64,000 nucleotides of DNA. Origin: B30-G6 sp964633115. Lineage in GTDB: Bacteria; Desulfobacterota; Desulfobacteria; Desulfobacterales; B30-G6. The notes under the pieces were generated by a model that did not search any database, was not told the DNA's origin, and worked only from the letters and a program-made list of their open reading frames with translations. Numbering within the stretch: the stretch's first letter is position 1; each line of letters starts with the position of its first letter. Location: assembly GCA_964633115.1 (NCBI GenBank), contig CAZWEO010000011.1, positions 7,527 through 71,526 of the forward strand. The letters run 5' to 3'. The translations under genes were made by a program, and so were the position numbers. Positions 32,441-41,271 of this stretch are shown here, one piece after another.

Positions 32441-35016
32441 GGCGCACCCCCATCCAGTTTGCTTACCTGAATAAGGCAAGAATTGGGAGCCATCCCGCTG
32501 GCGTGTTTGGTTACGAAACGCTTGGGGGTGAGAATGTTGATACAACCGGACTTATCAGCACTCTCTCCAGGCTTGCCCGATGGACGGTAATCGGCACAGG
32601 ATTCATAACAATGCACTGTTCCCGGCGGTAATCTCTCGGTCAAGCTGGCTGCCAGAATTACCTCGCCCCTGTCATTGAAGGCCTTTACAAGATCACCGTC
32701 CTTAATTCCGCGGGATTGCGCATCACTTGTATTCAGTCGGATAATCCAGTATGACCATCCATCCTCTTTCTGAATGCGATGATCTTTAATTTCGTTTATC
32801 CAGCTCTCCTTACCGTCACCCATGGTGTGGAAACTGAAGCGTGGATGCGGACTGATCAAATGTAGCGGATATCTAGCAAGCAGATCAGTTGTGTGGTGGC
32901 CTTCCCAAGATGGCACGTACTGGGGCATGACGGTCCGTTCCGGATCCTCGGGATCGAATCGTTCCAAGCTGGAAGAAGTGAACTCGATCTTGCCCGATGC
33001 CGTCTGGAGACCTTCTCCGGCCACGGCCTGGGTTTCGGGGTGTGGCCCCCAGTCAGGTGTATCCTTGGGTCGACCTTCGGCAAACCAGCGCAGGGCCGGC
33101 GTAGGCTTGTAATCTTCGGGCAGGGGCACCACAAAATAGCCTTTGCGCTCAAATTCCTCCCAGGAGATGTAATCGGGCAGATCGGTCAGCTTGAAATAGC
33201 GCTTGACCCAGTCGTGTTCATGCATACCGTTTTCGGTATAGGCCTCATACAGACCCAAGCGTTTGGCCAATAGGGCAAAAATATCGTAGTCGGATTTGGA
33301 TTGTCCCAACGGTTCAATACATTTTTGCTGCAGGGTTACGATCCGGTGGTTGACCTGGGTGAAAGAGTCGGTGACATATCCGGAACAATTTGCAAATTCA
33401 CTGATATCCCAGCGTTCAAAATTGGTACAGGCCGGCAAGATGATATCCGCAAAGCGGGTTTCGCCTTCAAACCAGATTGACTGGTTGACCACAAATGGTA
33501 AACGCTCGGTCCGATAGGCTTTCACATATCGGTTGGTTTCGGTCATCGTACCGATAAAGGAGCCGCCATACCGGTAGTACATCTGTATTTCCGGATAGCC
33601 GTCCTCGGGATATTGGTATGGTTTTAGCTGCGCTTCGATGGAGCTCCCGCAAAATCCTTTTCCGCGCCATTTTGCTTTGCCCTCGAGAATACATTCCGGA
33701 ATTCGAAGCCTGGGTATATGCTGCCCGCCGGGGTGATTGATATTGGACTTGGTACCCCTAAAGTCAATTTTATTGGCCCAACGGAACCCGGCGGCAGAAT
33801 TGTCCGGATCAGCCGATATGCCACCTTCGGCATATCCGGGAAACATGAAATCGGTGTTGCTGGGGGCCCCTTGTACGGTCGACCAAATATTGGTGCCTGG
33901 TTTGCCTAGCCCCTGCATGGCCTGCAATGAAATCATCAATCGGGCCCATTGGACACCTGTTGCCGAACGGCAGGCCCCGCCCCATCCACTCAACCCCCCG
34001 GCAGCCAACATGGTTTTTTTGGAAGCCCATTCCCGGGCCAGGGCTCTTATTTGCCGGGCTGGGATGCCGCACTCCTGTTCTGCCCACTGGGGAGATTTGG
34101 GTTGCCCGTCTTCTTTGCCAAGCACATAGTCGGCCCACTTCTCGAAACCGACTGCATGTTGGGCGATATAGTCTTTATCGTATGAGTCTTCGGTCAGCCA
34201 GACATGGGCGATGGCTAAAGCCATGGCATTGCCTGCATCTGGACGTGGGGCAAACCACTTATCGGCAAACAGTCCGGCAGTATGGTTCATAAAAGGATCG
34301 ATAAACACCATTTTTACACCCAGCTCTTTTAGCCAGAATCGCCTGGGAGTAGATTCGAAAGCTGAATATATCCCATGGGTTGTTTCCGGATCAGAGGACC
34401 AAAAGACAACCATTTCGGTATGTTTGAGCGCATCTTCAAGCAGGTCGTACTGTTCAGGGATGCCGAGCCGCCAGGAAAAGCCCCACTGATGCATGCCACC
34501 CCAATGCCAGCCCTCCCAACTATCCGGATTGTGATCCGCATAGGTATAGCCTACCAGGTTCATAAACCGAAAATAGGCACTGTGTCGGTAGCCGATATTA
34601 CCCCATAGATGGTGGGAACTCGCCGTGGATAACATGGCCGCCGGCCCATAGTCCCGTTTGATACGTTTGATTTCATCACAAACAATTTCAGCGGCGCTCT
34701 CCCAACTAATGGGTTCATAGTCTGACTCCCCGCGTTTACTGCAGTTGCGCTTGCCATCCGGATCAAAATCCACGCGTTTCAGTGGAGTCATGATTCTCTG
34801 AGGTGAGTAAACCATGGAGCGCCAGGCCAGAGAGTATGGTGCCAGGGTTGTTTTACGTGGCGGCGCAAAGGTTCGACCACGTGCCTTTATCTGCCAGGAG
34901 GGCGCATCGCTGTCATCAAGATCGATGGGTGTGATCCGGATAATGCGGCCGTCGCGAACATATACCTTTACAGGGCCCCCGGTTGTTCCGTTGATGAATG
35001 TTTTGATACTGCCCAT
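32437..35016 (-). CDS. athL: Pyrogallol-phloroglucinol transhydroxylase large subunit (molybdopterin)
   Basis: An 859-residue molybdopterin enzyme, near the 875 of the Pelobacter acidigallici enzyme. Active-site residues known there as His144, Asp174, Ser175 (Mo ligand) and Tyr404 are matched by H135, D165, S166 and Y395, all at a constant offset of nine. A Cys-X2-Tyr pair equivalent to Cys557/Tyr560 is at C544 and Y547. No N-terminal 4Fe-4S cysteine motif and no Tat signal are present, again as in transhydroxylase and unlike respiratory DMSO reductases. The enzyme would convert pyrogallol to phloroglucinol using 1,2,3,5-tetrahydroxybenzene as co-substrate. It is followed in ATGA overlap by the small subunit and lies in the same run as the SDR and dehydrogenase genes. 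Confidence 0.9.
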   Translation of the reverse strand: MGSIKTFINGTTGGPVKVYVRDGRIIRITPIDLDDSDAPSWQIKARGRTFAPPRKTTLAPYSLAWRSMVYSPQRIMTPLKRVDFDPDGKRNCSKRGESDYEPISWESAAEIVCDEIKRIKRDYGPAAMLSTASSHHLWGNIGYRHSAYFRFMNLVGYTYADHNPDSWEGWHWGGMHQWGFSWRLGIPEQYDLLEDALKHTEMVVFWSSDPETTHGIYSAFESTPRRFWLKELGVKMVFIDPFMNHTAGLFADKWFAPRPDAGNAMALAIAHVWLTEDSYDKDYIAQHAVGFEKWADYVLGKEDGQPKSPQWAEQECGIPARQIRALAREWASKKTMLAAGGLSGWGGACRSATGVQWARLMISLQAMQGLGKPGTNIWSTVQGAPSNTDFMFPGYAEGGISADPDNSAAGFRWANKIDFRGTKSNINHPGGQHIPRLRIPECILEGKAKWRGKGFCGSSIEAQLKPYQYPEDGYPEIQMYYRYGGSFIGTMTETNRYVKAYRTERLPFVVNQSIWFEGETRFADIILPACTNFERWDISEFANCSGYVTDSFTQVNHRIVTLQQKCIEPLGQSKSDYDIFALLAKRLGLYEAYTENGMHEHDWVKRYFKLTDLPDYISWEEFERKGYFVVPLPEDYKPTPALRWFAEGRPKDTPDWGPHPETQAVAGEGLQTASGKIEFTSSSLERFDPEDPERTVMPQYVPSWEGHHTTDLLARYPLHLISPHPRFSFHTMGDGKESWINEIKDHRIQKEDGWSYWIIRLNTSDAQSRGIKDGDLVKAFNDRGEVILAASLTERLPPGTVHCYESCADYRPSGKPGESADKSGCINILTPKRFVTKHASGMAPNSCLIQVSKLDGGAP

Positions 35017-35080
35017 TATTGCTTCCCCAATAATCCATCAAGGTGGATGCAAATCGCAGCACAGCGGCTGACATTTACAG

Positions 35081-36028
35081 TCATTTGCGGCCCCTATTCC
35101 AAGCGACCAGGTACTCGGTCAATCGCTTGCGCGTATCCGCCATATCCTGTTCGGTCCACGATTGCAGCCCGTGACCGGTTTTAAACCCAAGATGCTCCTG
35201 TTCAATTTTCTGTTTTAAAATCGGAGCTGGTGTGGATGAAGCGTCCAGGTGTTTCAATATGTAGTCGTGGATTGCATGGGTGAGATCCAAGCCCACCAGA
35301 TCCGCGTTTTCCAAAGGCCCCAACACGGGCAATCGAATGCCGAACCCCATCTTGACAACTTCATCCACCACCGCTGCCTCGGCGATACCCTGATCCACAA
35401 TGGAAATGGCCTCACGCCAGAGGGCGTGTTGCAACCGGTTTCCTACAAAACCGGGTACATCGCGTTTGACCCGCACGGGATGCTTGCCCACGTCAGTTAA
35501 CAGGTTAAAGGCAAGCTCCACAGTATCGGGTGTTGTCTCTTTTCCGGGTATCACTTCCACCAGGGGAATCAGATGCGGCGGATTCCAAAAATGGGTGCCG
35601 ACAATCCTGGATTTATTGTTGGCCTGACTGGCGATTTCACTAATACTTATGACCGAGGTATTGGTGCTTAAAATAGTCTCAGAGCGACAGATTTTATCCA
35701 ATTCTTTAAAAATCGTCTGTTTCAGTGCCAGGTTTTCACTTACGGCCTCAACTACATAATCTGCCGGGCCGGCCGCCTGTTCAAACGATGTTGTGGTTTT
35801 TATTCGGGCCAATGCCGGGCTTACTTCTTCCGGGGAAATCAGACCGTTTTCGACAAAGACATCCAGATTTTTCCTAATATTTGCCTCAGCCTGCGTCAGC
35901 ATGTCTTCTTCCAGATCGTTCAACCAGACCTGCCTACCGCTGAGAGCAAAAATTTGGGCAATACCATGACCCATCAACCCGGCCCCGATTATTGCGACTG
36001 ACTGGAAATTAAGTACTTTTTTATTCAT
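35081..36028 (-). CDS. 3-hydroxyacyl-CoA dehydrogenase-family enzyme, candidate 3-hydroxy-5-oxohexanoate dehydrogenase
   Basis: A 315-residue NAD-dependent dehydrogenase with the dinucleotide motif GAGLMGHG near residue 15, STNTSVISISE in the middle, the catalytic histidine in GTHFWNPPH and a C-terminal domain starting at RDVPGFVGNRLQHAL. The family normally oxidises L-3-hydroxyacyl-CoA. In the phloroglucinol pathway, ring opening gives free 3-hydroxy-5-oxohexanoate, which must be oxidised to 3,5-dioxohexanoate before BKACE cleavage; this is the best candidate in the locus for that step. GGAGG precedes ATG 36028 at a long distance. Alternative: a dehydrogenase of another 3-hydroxy acid, such as L-gulonate or carnitine, in the same family. 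Confidence 0.8.
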   Translation of the reverse strand: MNKKVLNFQSVAIIGAGLMGHGIAQIFALSGRQVWLNDLEEDMLTQAEANIRKNLDVFVENGLISPEEVSPALARIKTTTSFEQAAGPADYVVEAVSENLALKQTIFKELDKICRSETILSTNTSVISISEIASQANNKSRIVGTHFWNPPHLIPLVEVIPGKETTPDTVELAFNLLTDVGKHPVRVKRDVPGFVGNRLQHALWREAISIVDQGIAEAAVVDEVVKMGFGIRLPVLGPLENADLVGLDLTHAIHDYILKHLDASSTPAPILKQKIEQEHLGFKTGHGLQSWTEQDMADTRKRLTEYLVAWNRGRK

Positions 36029-36095
36029 ACCCGCCGGCCTCCTAACCCGGATAATGTGTTAAACTATATAGATAAATTTTCATGCGATGTTCGGG

Positions 36096-36890
36096 TTAAC
36101 CGGCAGCGGCGCCCCCGTCTACGGACATGATATGACCGGTCATCATGTTGGAAGCTGGCGAAGCCAAATACACTAAAGCCCCGATAAAATCTTCCGGCTC
36201 GGCCGCTCGACCGATTGGAATCCGGGACATAAAGATTTTATACATCTCGGCATCATTCAAGATTGGTTCCGTCAACGGCGTCCAAAAAATACAAGGCGCG
36301 ATACAATTGACGCGAATCTTGTAATTAGCCCACTCACAGGCGAGTTGTTTGGTCAACAGATGGACAGCGCCTTTGGATGTCCCATAGGCTGAATACCCCG
36401 CCGGATGTCCCAGAAAACCACGAATGGAACCGACCGTTATAATACTTCCCGGTTCTTTGCGCTTGATCATATCTTTGCCAGCTTCTTGACAACAGAGAAA
36501 TGTTCCTTTTACATTTGCGTCCATAACCTTTTGCCAGTCATCGAGGGGCATCTCTTCTGCCGGATGGCGCGCTGCAATTCCAGCCGCGGTGACCATAATA
36601 TCGATTTTACCGCACTGATCGACAACTTGTTGAGCCATATTGGAGACACTTTCAGCATTGCTGACATCGCAGGGGATGGCCATCGCTTGACGCCCCTGGT
36701 TTTCAACCTCTGAAACTGTTTCTTCCAAGCTTGAGAGGGTTCGTGAGGTAACGACTACATCGGCACCGTAAGCTGCCAAACCTATGGCCGCGGCCCGGCC
36801 AAATCCCCCTGACCCTCCGGTGATGACCGCTAGCTTACCGCTAAGATCGAACATGGACTTGATTTCCTCGAGCCCCATCTTTTCACGCAT
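36096..36890 (-). CDS. Short-chain dehydrogenase/reductase, candidate phloroglucinol reductase
   Basis: A 264-residue classical SDR: TGGSGGFG cofactor motif at 24-31, NAG-equivalent TAAG, N126 in DANVKG, S155, and YGTSK with Y169 and K173. The start is ATG 36890 with GGAGG six bases upstream; the open frame reaches 45 codons further without a ribosome site. In pyrogallol and phloroglucinol degradation, an NADPH-dependent SDR reduces phloroglucinol to dihydrophloroglucinol. This is the only SDR in the locus and is followed by the other pathway genes, so that role is proposed. SDR substrate choice cannot be read reliably from sequence, and a 3-oxoacyl reductase role is possible. Confidence 0.78.
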   Translation of the reverse strand: MREKMGLEEIKSMFDLSGKLAVITGGSGGFGRAAAIGLAAYGADVVVTSRTLSSLEETVSEVENQGRQAMAIPCDVSNAESVSNMAQQVVDQCGKIDIMVTAAGIAARHPAEEMPLDDWQKVMDANVKGTFLCCQEAGKDMIKRKEPGSIITVGSIRGFLGHPAGYSAYGTSKGAVHLLTKQLACEWANYKIRVNCIAPCIFWTPLTEPILNDAEMYKIFMSRIPIGRAAEPEDFIGALVYLASPASNMMTGHIMSVDGGAAAG

Positions 36891-36945
36891 AATAACCTCC
36901 CTGTGTCTTATAGTACCGAAAAAGACCGAATTATGGTAATCGACG

Positions 36946-37784
36946 TTAGGACCGGCGGGTTTGTTGTATATCTCCCGCGTATAATGATGTCCCAACAACG
37001 ATTTCGGAGTGAACCTCTGAAACACCCGGAACCTTGTTTGTCACTTGGATGATGCGATCAATAAGCTCCTGGCTATGGCCAAGTCCGCTTAGCTCAACAA
37101 GGCCTTTTTCCGGCACGTCTATTGTTAACATATGATCATCCAGATTCTCTTTCAAAAGTGCTGCCTGTACTTTTTTCACTAAGGACAATCGCTCCATGGA
37201 GTCCATTGCATTTAAACTGCAGGTATGAATTTCTTCAGCATTTGCTGCTGCGATAATGAGATCAGCCGCAGATTCATACCCTAATTTTTCACAGTTGATG
37301 ATCAGGTCATATAGAGACGGGTCATTTAGATCTTTACCAAATGCCAACCGAAAAAATCCCTGAAATTTGCTGTCCAGCTTTTGGATCATTTTTCGGGCGT
37401 TTTTTTGCTCAAGCCCTGTTTTTGGATAATGTTTTCTATTCAATATTGTTCTGGGCACTTAATTCGCACATGCAGCGCGCAGTCAAAATCTTGCAGCAGC
37501 ATTTGGCTGCCGTGTCCAATGATGACCCCGTGTCCCAGCCGAGACACCTCATAAATAATTGAATCCATGAATTCCAGATACACCTTAGGCTTATTGCTAA
37601 AGATCCGATCCAAAAACCCCAGCTGCCGCAAATCTTTTAAGTCTTGGGATCGGATGCCGGCTTGTGGCGATAGCTCAAGCAGTTTACGATCATCATAGAT
37701 CTCCAATTTGAGACCTTTGGCAACGAATTGGGCTATTTCTTTACCACCAGATCCAAAGGGACTTGAAATCGTAATCAAGGGCAT
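36946..37784 (-). pseudogene. Cytidylate-kinase-like protein with BON domain, broken by a TGA and a frameshift
   Basis: Two adjacent open frames together make one protein. The first (37784 down to 37440) has a kinase-like P-loop region (SSPFGSGGKEIA) of the cytidylate-kinase-like family and stops at TGA (37440-37442), where relatives have an arginine (YRI). Beyond that stop the frame still codes family-like sequence (IENIIQKQGLSKK) until a run of seven A on the - strand (37400-37406). There the second frame takes over with NARKMIQKLDS, FQGFFR and DPSLYDLIINCEKL, and ends in a BON domain. Two lesions argue for a decaying gene, or for assembly errors. GGAGG precedes ATG 37784. It lies between the glutaredoxin-like and SDR genes. 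Confidence 0.75.
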
Positions 37785-37800
37785 ATTTAAGCCTCCCAAT

Positions 37801-38166
37801 TCACAATACATTGACAAATTCATTCGCTATTTTAGGGTCCCCATCGGATATGTGCAGTCCGCCAATCCAGTCTTTATACAGGTGACTGTTGCCGATGAAA
37901 TCATCCAGACACGTTCCTGCTTCAAAGTACGCAACTACCACCCCAATTCCCTGACGGATAGTTGAGCCATCGGTAAATATGGGAAATTCGATGCCAGCTT
38001 GACCCCTGTATATAGCGTCTCTGTTTTGACCATAAAACTCACGGAAGGCGACCTTCCCTTTATATTTTATATCCAATTCCTGGTAGTCTAATTTGTTTAC
38101 ATCCAAATACCGTTTAGTCATTTTACACCGCTGGCAACCGGACGCAGTGAATAAAATTTGACCCAT
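37801..38166 (-). CDS. Glutaredoxin/Spx-like CXXC protein
   Basis: A 121-residue protein with a thioredoxin-fold N-terminus carrying a CQRC redox motif (residues 11-14) and YLDVNKLDYQELDIK, typical of glutaredoxin-like proteins. The C-terminal half has EFPIFTDG and IRQGIGVVVAYFEAG. AAGGA lies upstream of ATG 38166. It sits in the run between the TRAP transporter and the broken kinase-like gene, so it is expected on the same transcript. A role in redox protection or sensing for the molybdoenzymes is possible, but no evidence selects it. The family is common in Desulfobacterota and uncharacterised. Confidence 0.65.
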   Translation of the reverse strand: MGQILFTASGCQRCKMTKRYLDVNKLDYQELDIKYKGKVAFREFYGQNRDAIYRGQAGIEFPIFTDGSTIRQGIGVVVAYFEAGTCLDDFIGNSHLYKDWIGGLHISDGDPKIANEFVNVL

Positions 38167-38178
38167 GGCAATTATTCC

Positions 38179-40071
38179 TTAAAATAGCAAAGCAGGTAGA
38201 AACAGGGCAATCTGGGGAAATAGAACCAAGATTGCAACACAAGCCACCATACATAGAAAGAATGGCATTACACCCCTGAATATTTCCTGCATGGGTACAT
38301 CTTTGGCAACACTGCCAATAGCGAAAACATTCACTCCAATGGGCGGTGTAATCTGACCCATCTCCATCGTCAGCACCGTTATGACCCCAAACCAGATGGG
38401 GTCAAAACCCAAAGCTGTGATCGCTGGAAAAATCGTAGGCAAAACCAGCAGAATCATTGGGATCACATTCAAAAGACAACCCAGGAGGATAAAAAACAAT
38501 ATAACACTGGCAAAAATAAAATACCGGTTAATTGGAAGCCCCGTACAAAAATCCGCTAATACAAAAGGTAATCTGGTGGCGGCCAGAAAATAACCTAAGA
38601 CACCGACACCAATCAGAATCAGGAGAAGCTTGCAGGTTATGCTCAATGCGTCTTGCAGCGACAGCAGGATCATTTTCTTATTCACGCGTCTCCTGAATAA
38701 TGCATAAACAAAAGCACCGACCGCCCCTATGGCGCCGCCTTCGACAGGACTGAAAACACCGCCTAAAATGCCACCCAATATAAGAATGAACAGAATCAAC
38801 ATGCCAATGATGCCTTTAAGAGAGATTATCTTCTCTCTCAGGCTGGTCGGTTCCCCCCGGGGCGCCAGTTCGGGATTAATTTTGGCACGCACATAAATAT
38901 AGCCGCTAAACAGTATGGCAAGGAGTATGCCCGGCCCTATGCCGGCCATAAACAGCTTTCCTATGGATTCTTCAGTAACGATGGCGTAGAAGATAAATCC
39001 AACGCTTGGTGGAATGAGTATCCCCATGGTGCCACCGGCGGCCAAACAGCCGGTAGCCAGGCCCATATCGTATTTGTGCTTTCTCATACCTGGAAGGGCA
39101 ACCGTACCCATGGTTACTGCTGTTGCAAGGCTGTCACCACAGACTGCAGAAAATCCAGTACACCCGGCGACAGACGACATGGCCAAGCCGCCGGGCAGAC
39201 GTCCCAGCCATTTATTGGCAGTCTCGAAAAGATCTTCGCTGATTCCGGAATGGTAGGCAAATTCTCCCATTAAAATAAATAGAGGCACAACTGTCAGCAT
39301 GTAACTGGAGGCGGTGTCAAAAGGGCCTATCCCCAACATAGCAAGGGAAGGGCCCACAGCCTTGTATGCTACCGTCATTCCAAGTAAACCCGTAAATGCC
39401 ATACCAAAACCGATTGGCATCCCCAAAAATAAAAGTACAAATAGGAAACTCATGCCCAATATTCCGGCCATGGCACCACTCAGCCCTTTCGGAGCCAGCC
39501 CCACCAACGGTGCGAGCATTATAAAACATGCTGCCGCCAAAGATAGGCATAACCAAGCCCAGCGTCTATTTTCCAAGGAACGCTGCAAAACCTTTAAGAA
39601 CTCTAGTGCCACCACGATCGCCAGAATAAAAACGCCAATGGCGCCTATGAACCAGAATATCCATACCGGTATTTCAAGCTCATAGGTCATGACGTTATCC
39701 TCAATTTTTTTAAGGCCCTGGAGGAAAAGCTGCGATGACATTAAACCAAAAAACATGGTGCTGATTAAATAGTGGAAACATTCTATCAGGTTTTGGATCC
39801 ATTTTGGAAAACGCGAGACAATAAACTTAATTCTGATATGGCCTTCATTATACTGTATGAATGCGACACCTAAGAATACAATAATAAGCAGGATAAAGCT
39901 TTCAATTTCGATGCCGCCCGGGATGGATCCTTTAAATGCCAGCCGGGCAACGACATCGATAAAGACCGGTATCGGCATAATCAGCAAAAAAGCCATACTA
40001 ATGTAGTTGGCCCATCTACTGGCCGAACCAATGAACTTTTCCAATTTTGCAATTAGGGCACTTAAGGTCAT
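38179..40071 (-). CDS. TRAP transporter fused small and large permease (DctQM)
   Basis: A 630-residue membrane protein. Residues 1 to about 175 form the four-helix DctQ-type small permease (VFIDVVARLAF, IEIESFILLIIVFLGVAF). The rest forms the twelve-helix DctM-type large permease, with PVSVGF-like and GATAG-like motifs such as AVCGDSLATAVTMGTVALP and GGTMGILIPPSVGFI. It uses an ion gradient to import the ligand caught by the DctP protein encoded next (40117). I chose ATG 40071 rather than TTG 40077. Fused DctQM proteins are usual in this phylum. The substrate is likely an aromatic compound or an acid linked to the catabolic locus. Confidence 0.88.
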   Translation of the reverse strand: MTLSALIAKLEKFIGSASRWANYISMAFLLIMPIPVFIDVVARLAFKGSIPGGIEIESFILLIIVFLGVAFIQYNEGHIRIKFIVSRFPKWIQNLIECFHYLISTMFFGLMSSQLFLQGLKKIEDNVMTYELEIPVWIFWFIGAIGVFILAIVVALEFLKVLQRSLENRRWAWLCLSLAAACFIMLAPLVGLAPKGLSGAMAGILGMSFLFVLLFLGMPIGFGMAFTGLLGMTVAYKAVGPSLAMLGIGPFDTASSYMLTVVPLFILMGEFAYHSGISEDLFETANKWLGRLPGGLAMSSVAGCTGFSAVCGDSLATAVTMGTVALPGMRKHKYDMGLATGCLAAGGTMGILIPPSVGFIFYAIVTEESIGKLFMAGIGPGILLAILFSGYIYVRAKINPELAPRGEPTSLREKIISLKGIIGMLILFILILGGILGGVFSPVEGGAIGAVGAFVYALFRRRVNKKMILLSLQDALSITCKLLLILIGVGVLGYFLAATRLPFVLADFCTGLPINRYFIFASVILFFILLGCLLNVIPMILLVLPTIFPAITALGFDPIWFGVITVLTMEMGQITPPIGVNVFAIGSVAKDVPMQEIFRGVMPFFLCMVACVAILVLFPQIALFLPALLF

Positions 40072-40116
40072 GACCAAATAATAAGAGACGTTCCGGTTCT
40101 TCGATGTGCTGTGATA

Positions 40117-41181
40117 CTACTCTTTGTATCCACCTACTGTCGATTTTGAATACGTGGCTCCTGTTTGTACAATATCATCATGGATCTTCTGGGCATTCTG
40201 ATATCCTTTTTTTAGCACGGCTTTGACCCAGTCTTCATGCATACCCTGCGTCTTGGCGGCAAATATCTTTTTTTCAGCCGGTGATAGGACATAAAACTTA
40301 TGGCCCTGGCTCTTCATCCATTTTGAATCATTAATTGATCCTTCGTCGAGAGTCCGGCCACATTTTTGAGCCATTTTCCTGCCGGTTGTTTCGGTTAGTA
40401 TTTTCTGCAGGTCCGGGGGAAGGCTGCTCCATTTGTCTTTGTTTATGGCTGCGTAAAATGGATCGACCAATGCATCAATAATGGTGTGATGTTTGGCTAC
40501 ATCGGATATTTTAAAGGCCTTGAGGGGCGCAATCGGAAAAGCCATTCCTGCGGCCATGCCCCTTTCCAGAGCCAGATAAGAATCCTGGGGTGGTATATCA
40601 ATGGGATTCGCGCCTAACATCTTAAGTATTTTTCGAATTTGGGGATTGATGCCGATTATTTTCATTCCTTTTAAATCATCCAATGACAAGATCTTCTTTT
40701 TGACAGTATGGAGATTGAATGTCGCTCCGGTCCATTGCCACAATACTTTTACATCCTTAAATTCATTTCGCCATTCTGGGTATTTATTATACATATCCCA
40801 AACAGTAAGACTACCTGCTTCAGCGCCATTAAAAATGAGAGGATTCTGAATGGCTGTATTTAAGGGGAATTTCCCGTGAACCCAATGACACGGAGAGCCG
40901 GTCATATCAATCGAACCAGCCACGAGGGCATCATAAACTTTTCGGGCGGGTGCCAAGGCATTGGGATTGAAAAACTGAATCTCCAGTCTGCCTCCGCTTA
41001 GTTTCTTGACCTCCTCTATCCAGGGTAAAATGGCATTTCGCACCGTGGGGTGTTTGTCTGGATACTCGCTGGCGTATCTTAGCTCATACTTGTCTGCCGA
41101 CCAGGCGCACACGCTAAAACCAAGCACAATCGAAAAAATTGTAAAAATAACCACCATGGATTTTGATAACTTTTTCGCCAT
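40117..41181 (-). CDS. TRAP transporter substrate-binding protein (DctP family)
   Basis: A 354-residue secreted binding protein with a Sec signal (hydrophobic stretch about 8-25, cleavage after CAWSA). The DctP fold is clear: ILPWIEEVKKLSGGRLEIQFF, ALVAGSIDMTGSP and DLKGMKIIG. The arginine that normally follows in the motif KIRV/KLRV and binds the substrate carboxylate is an isoleucine here, which suggests a ligand without a carboxylate or with another binding mode. AAAGGAGG before ATG 41181 fixes the start. It belongs with the fused permease downstream and the arylsulfotransferase-like gene upstream. Confidence 0.87.
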   Translation of the reverse strand: MAKKLSKSMVVIFTIFSIVLGFSVCAWSADKYELRYASEYPDKHPTVRNAILPWIEEVKKLSGGRLEIQFFNPNALAPARKVYDALVAGSIDMTGSPCHWVHGKFPLNTAIQNPLIFNGAEAGSLTVWDMYNKYPEWRNEFKDVKVLWQWTGATFNLHTVKKKILSLDDLKGMKIIGINPQIRKILKMLGANPIDIPPQDSYLALERGMAAGMAFPIAPLKAFKISDVAKHHTIIDALVDPFYAAINKDKWSSLPPDLQKILTETTGRKMAQKCGRTLDEGSINDSKWMKSQGHKFYVLSPAEKKIFAAKTQGMHEDWVKAVLKKGYQNAQKIHDDIVQTGATYSKSTVGGYKE

Positions 41182-41271
41182 TGTGAATCCTCCTTTCAAA
41201 TAAGACGTTTTAGCCAAAAATATGGATATTTTTTTACTATGAGAACGTATTATTAACATATGGATCATAGT

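Noticed and set aside
20012..35016. Respiratory DMSO, polysulfide or tetrathionate reductase for the two molybdoenzymes
   Set aside because: No Tat signal, no N-terminal Fe-S cysteines, no membrane subunit, and the small subunits carry the Cna-B-like domain; the active-site residues match transhydroxylase.
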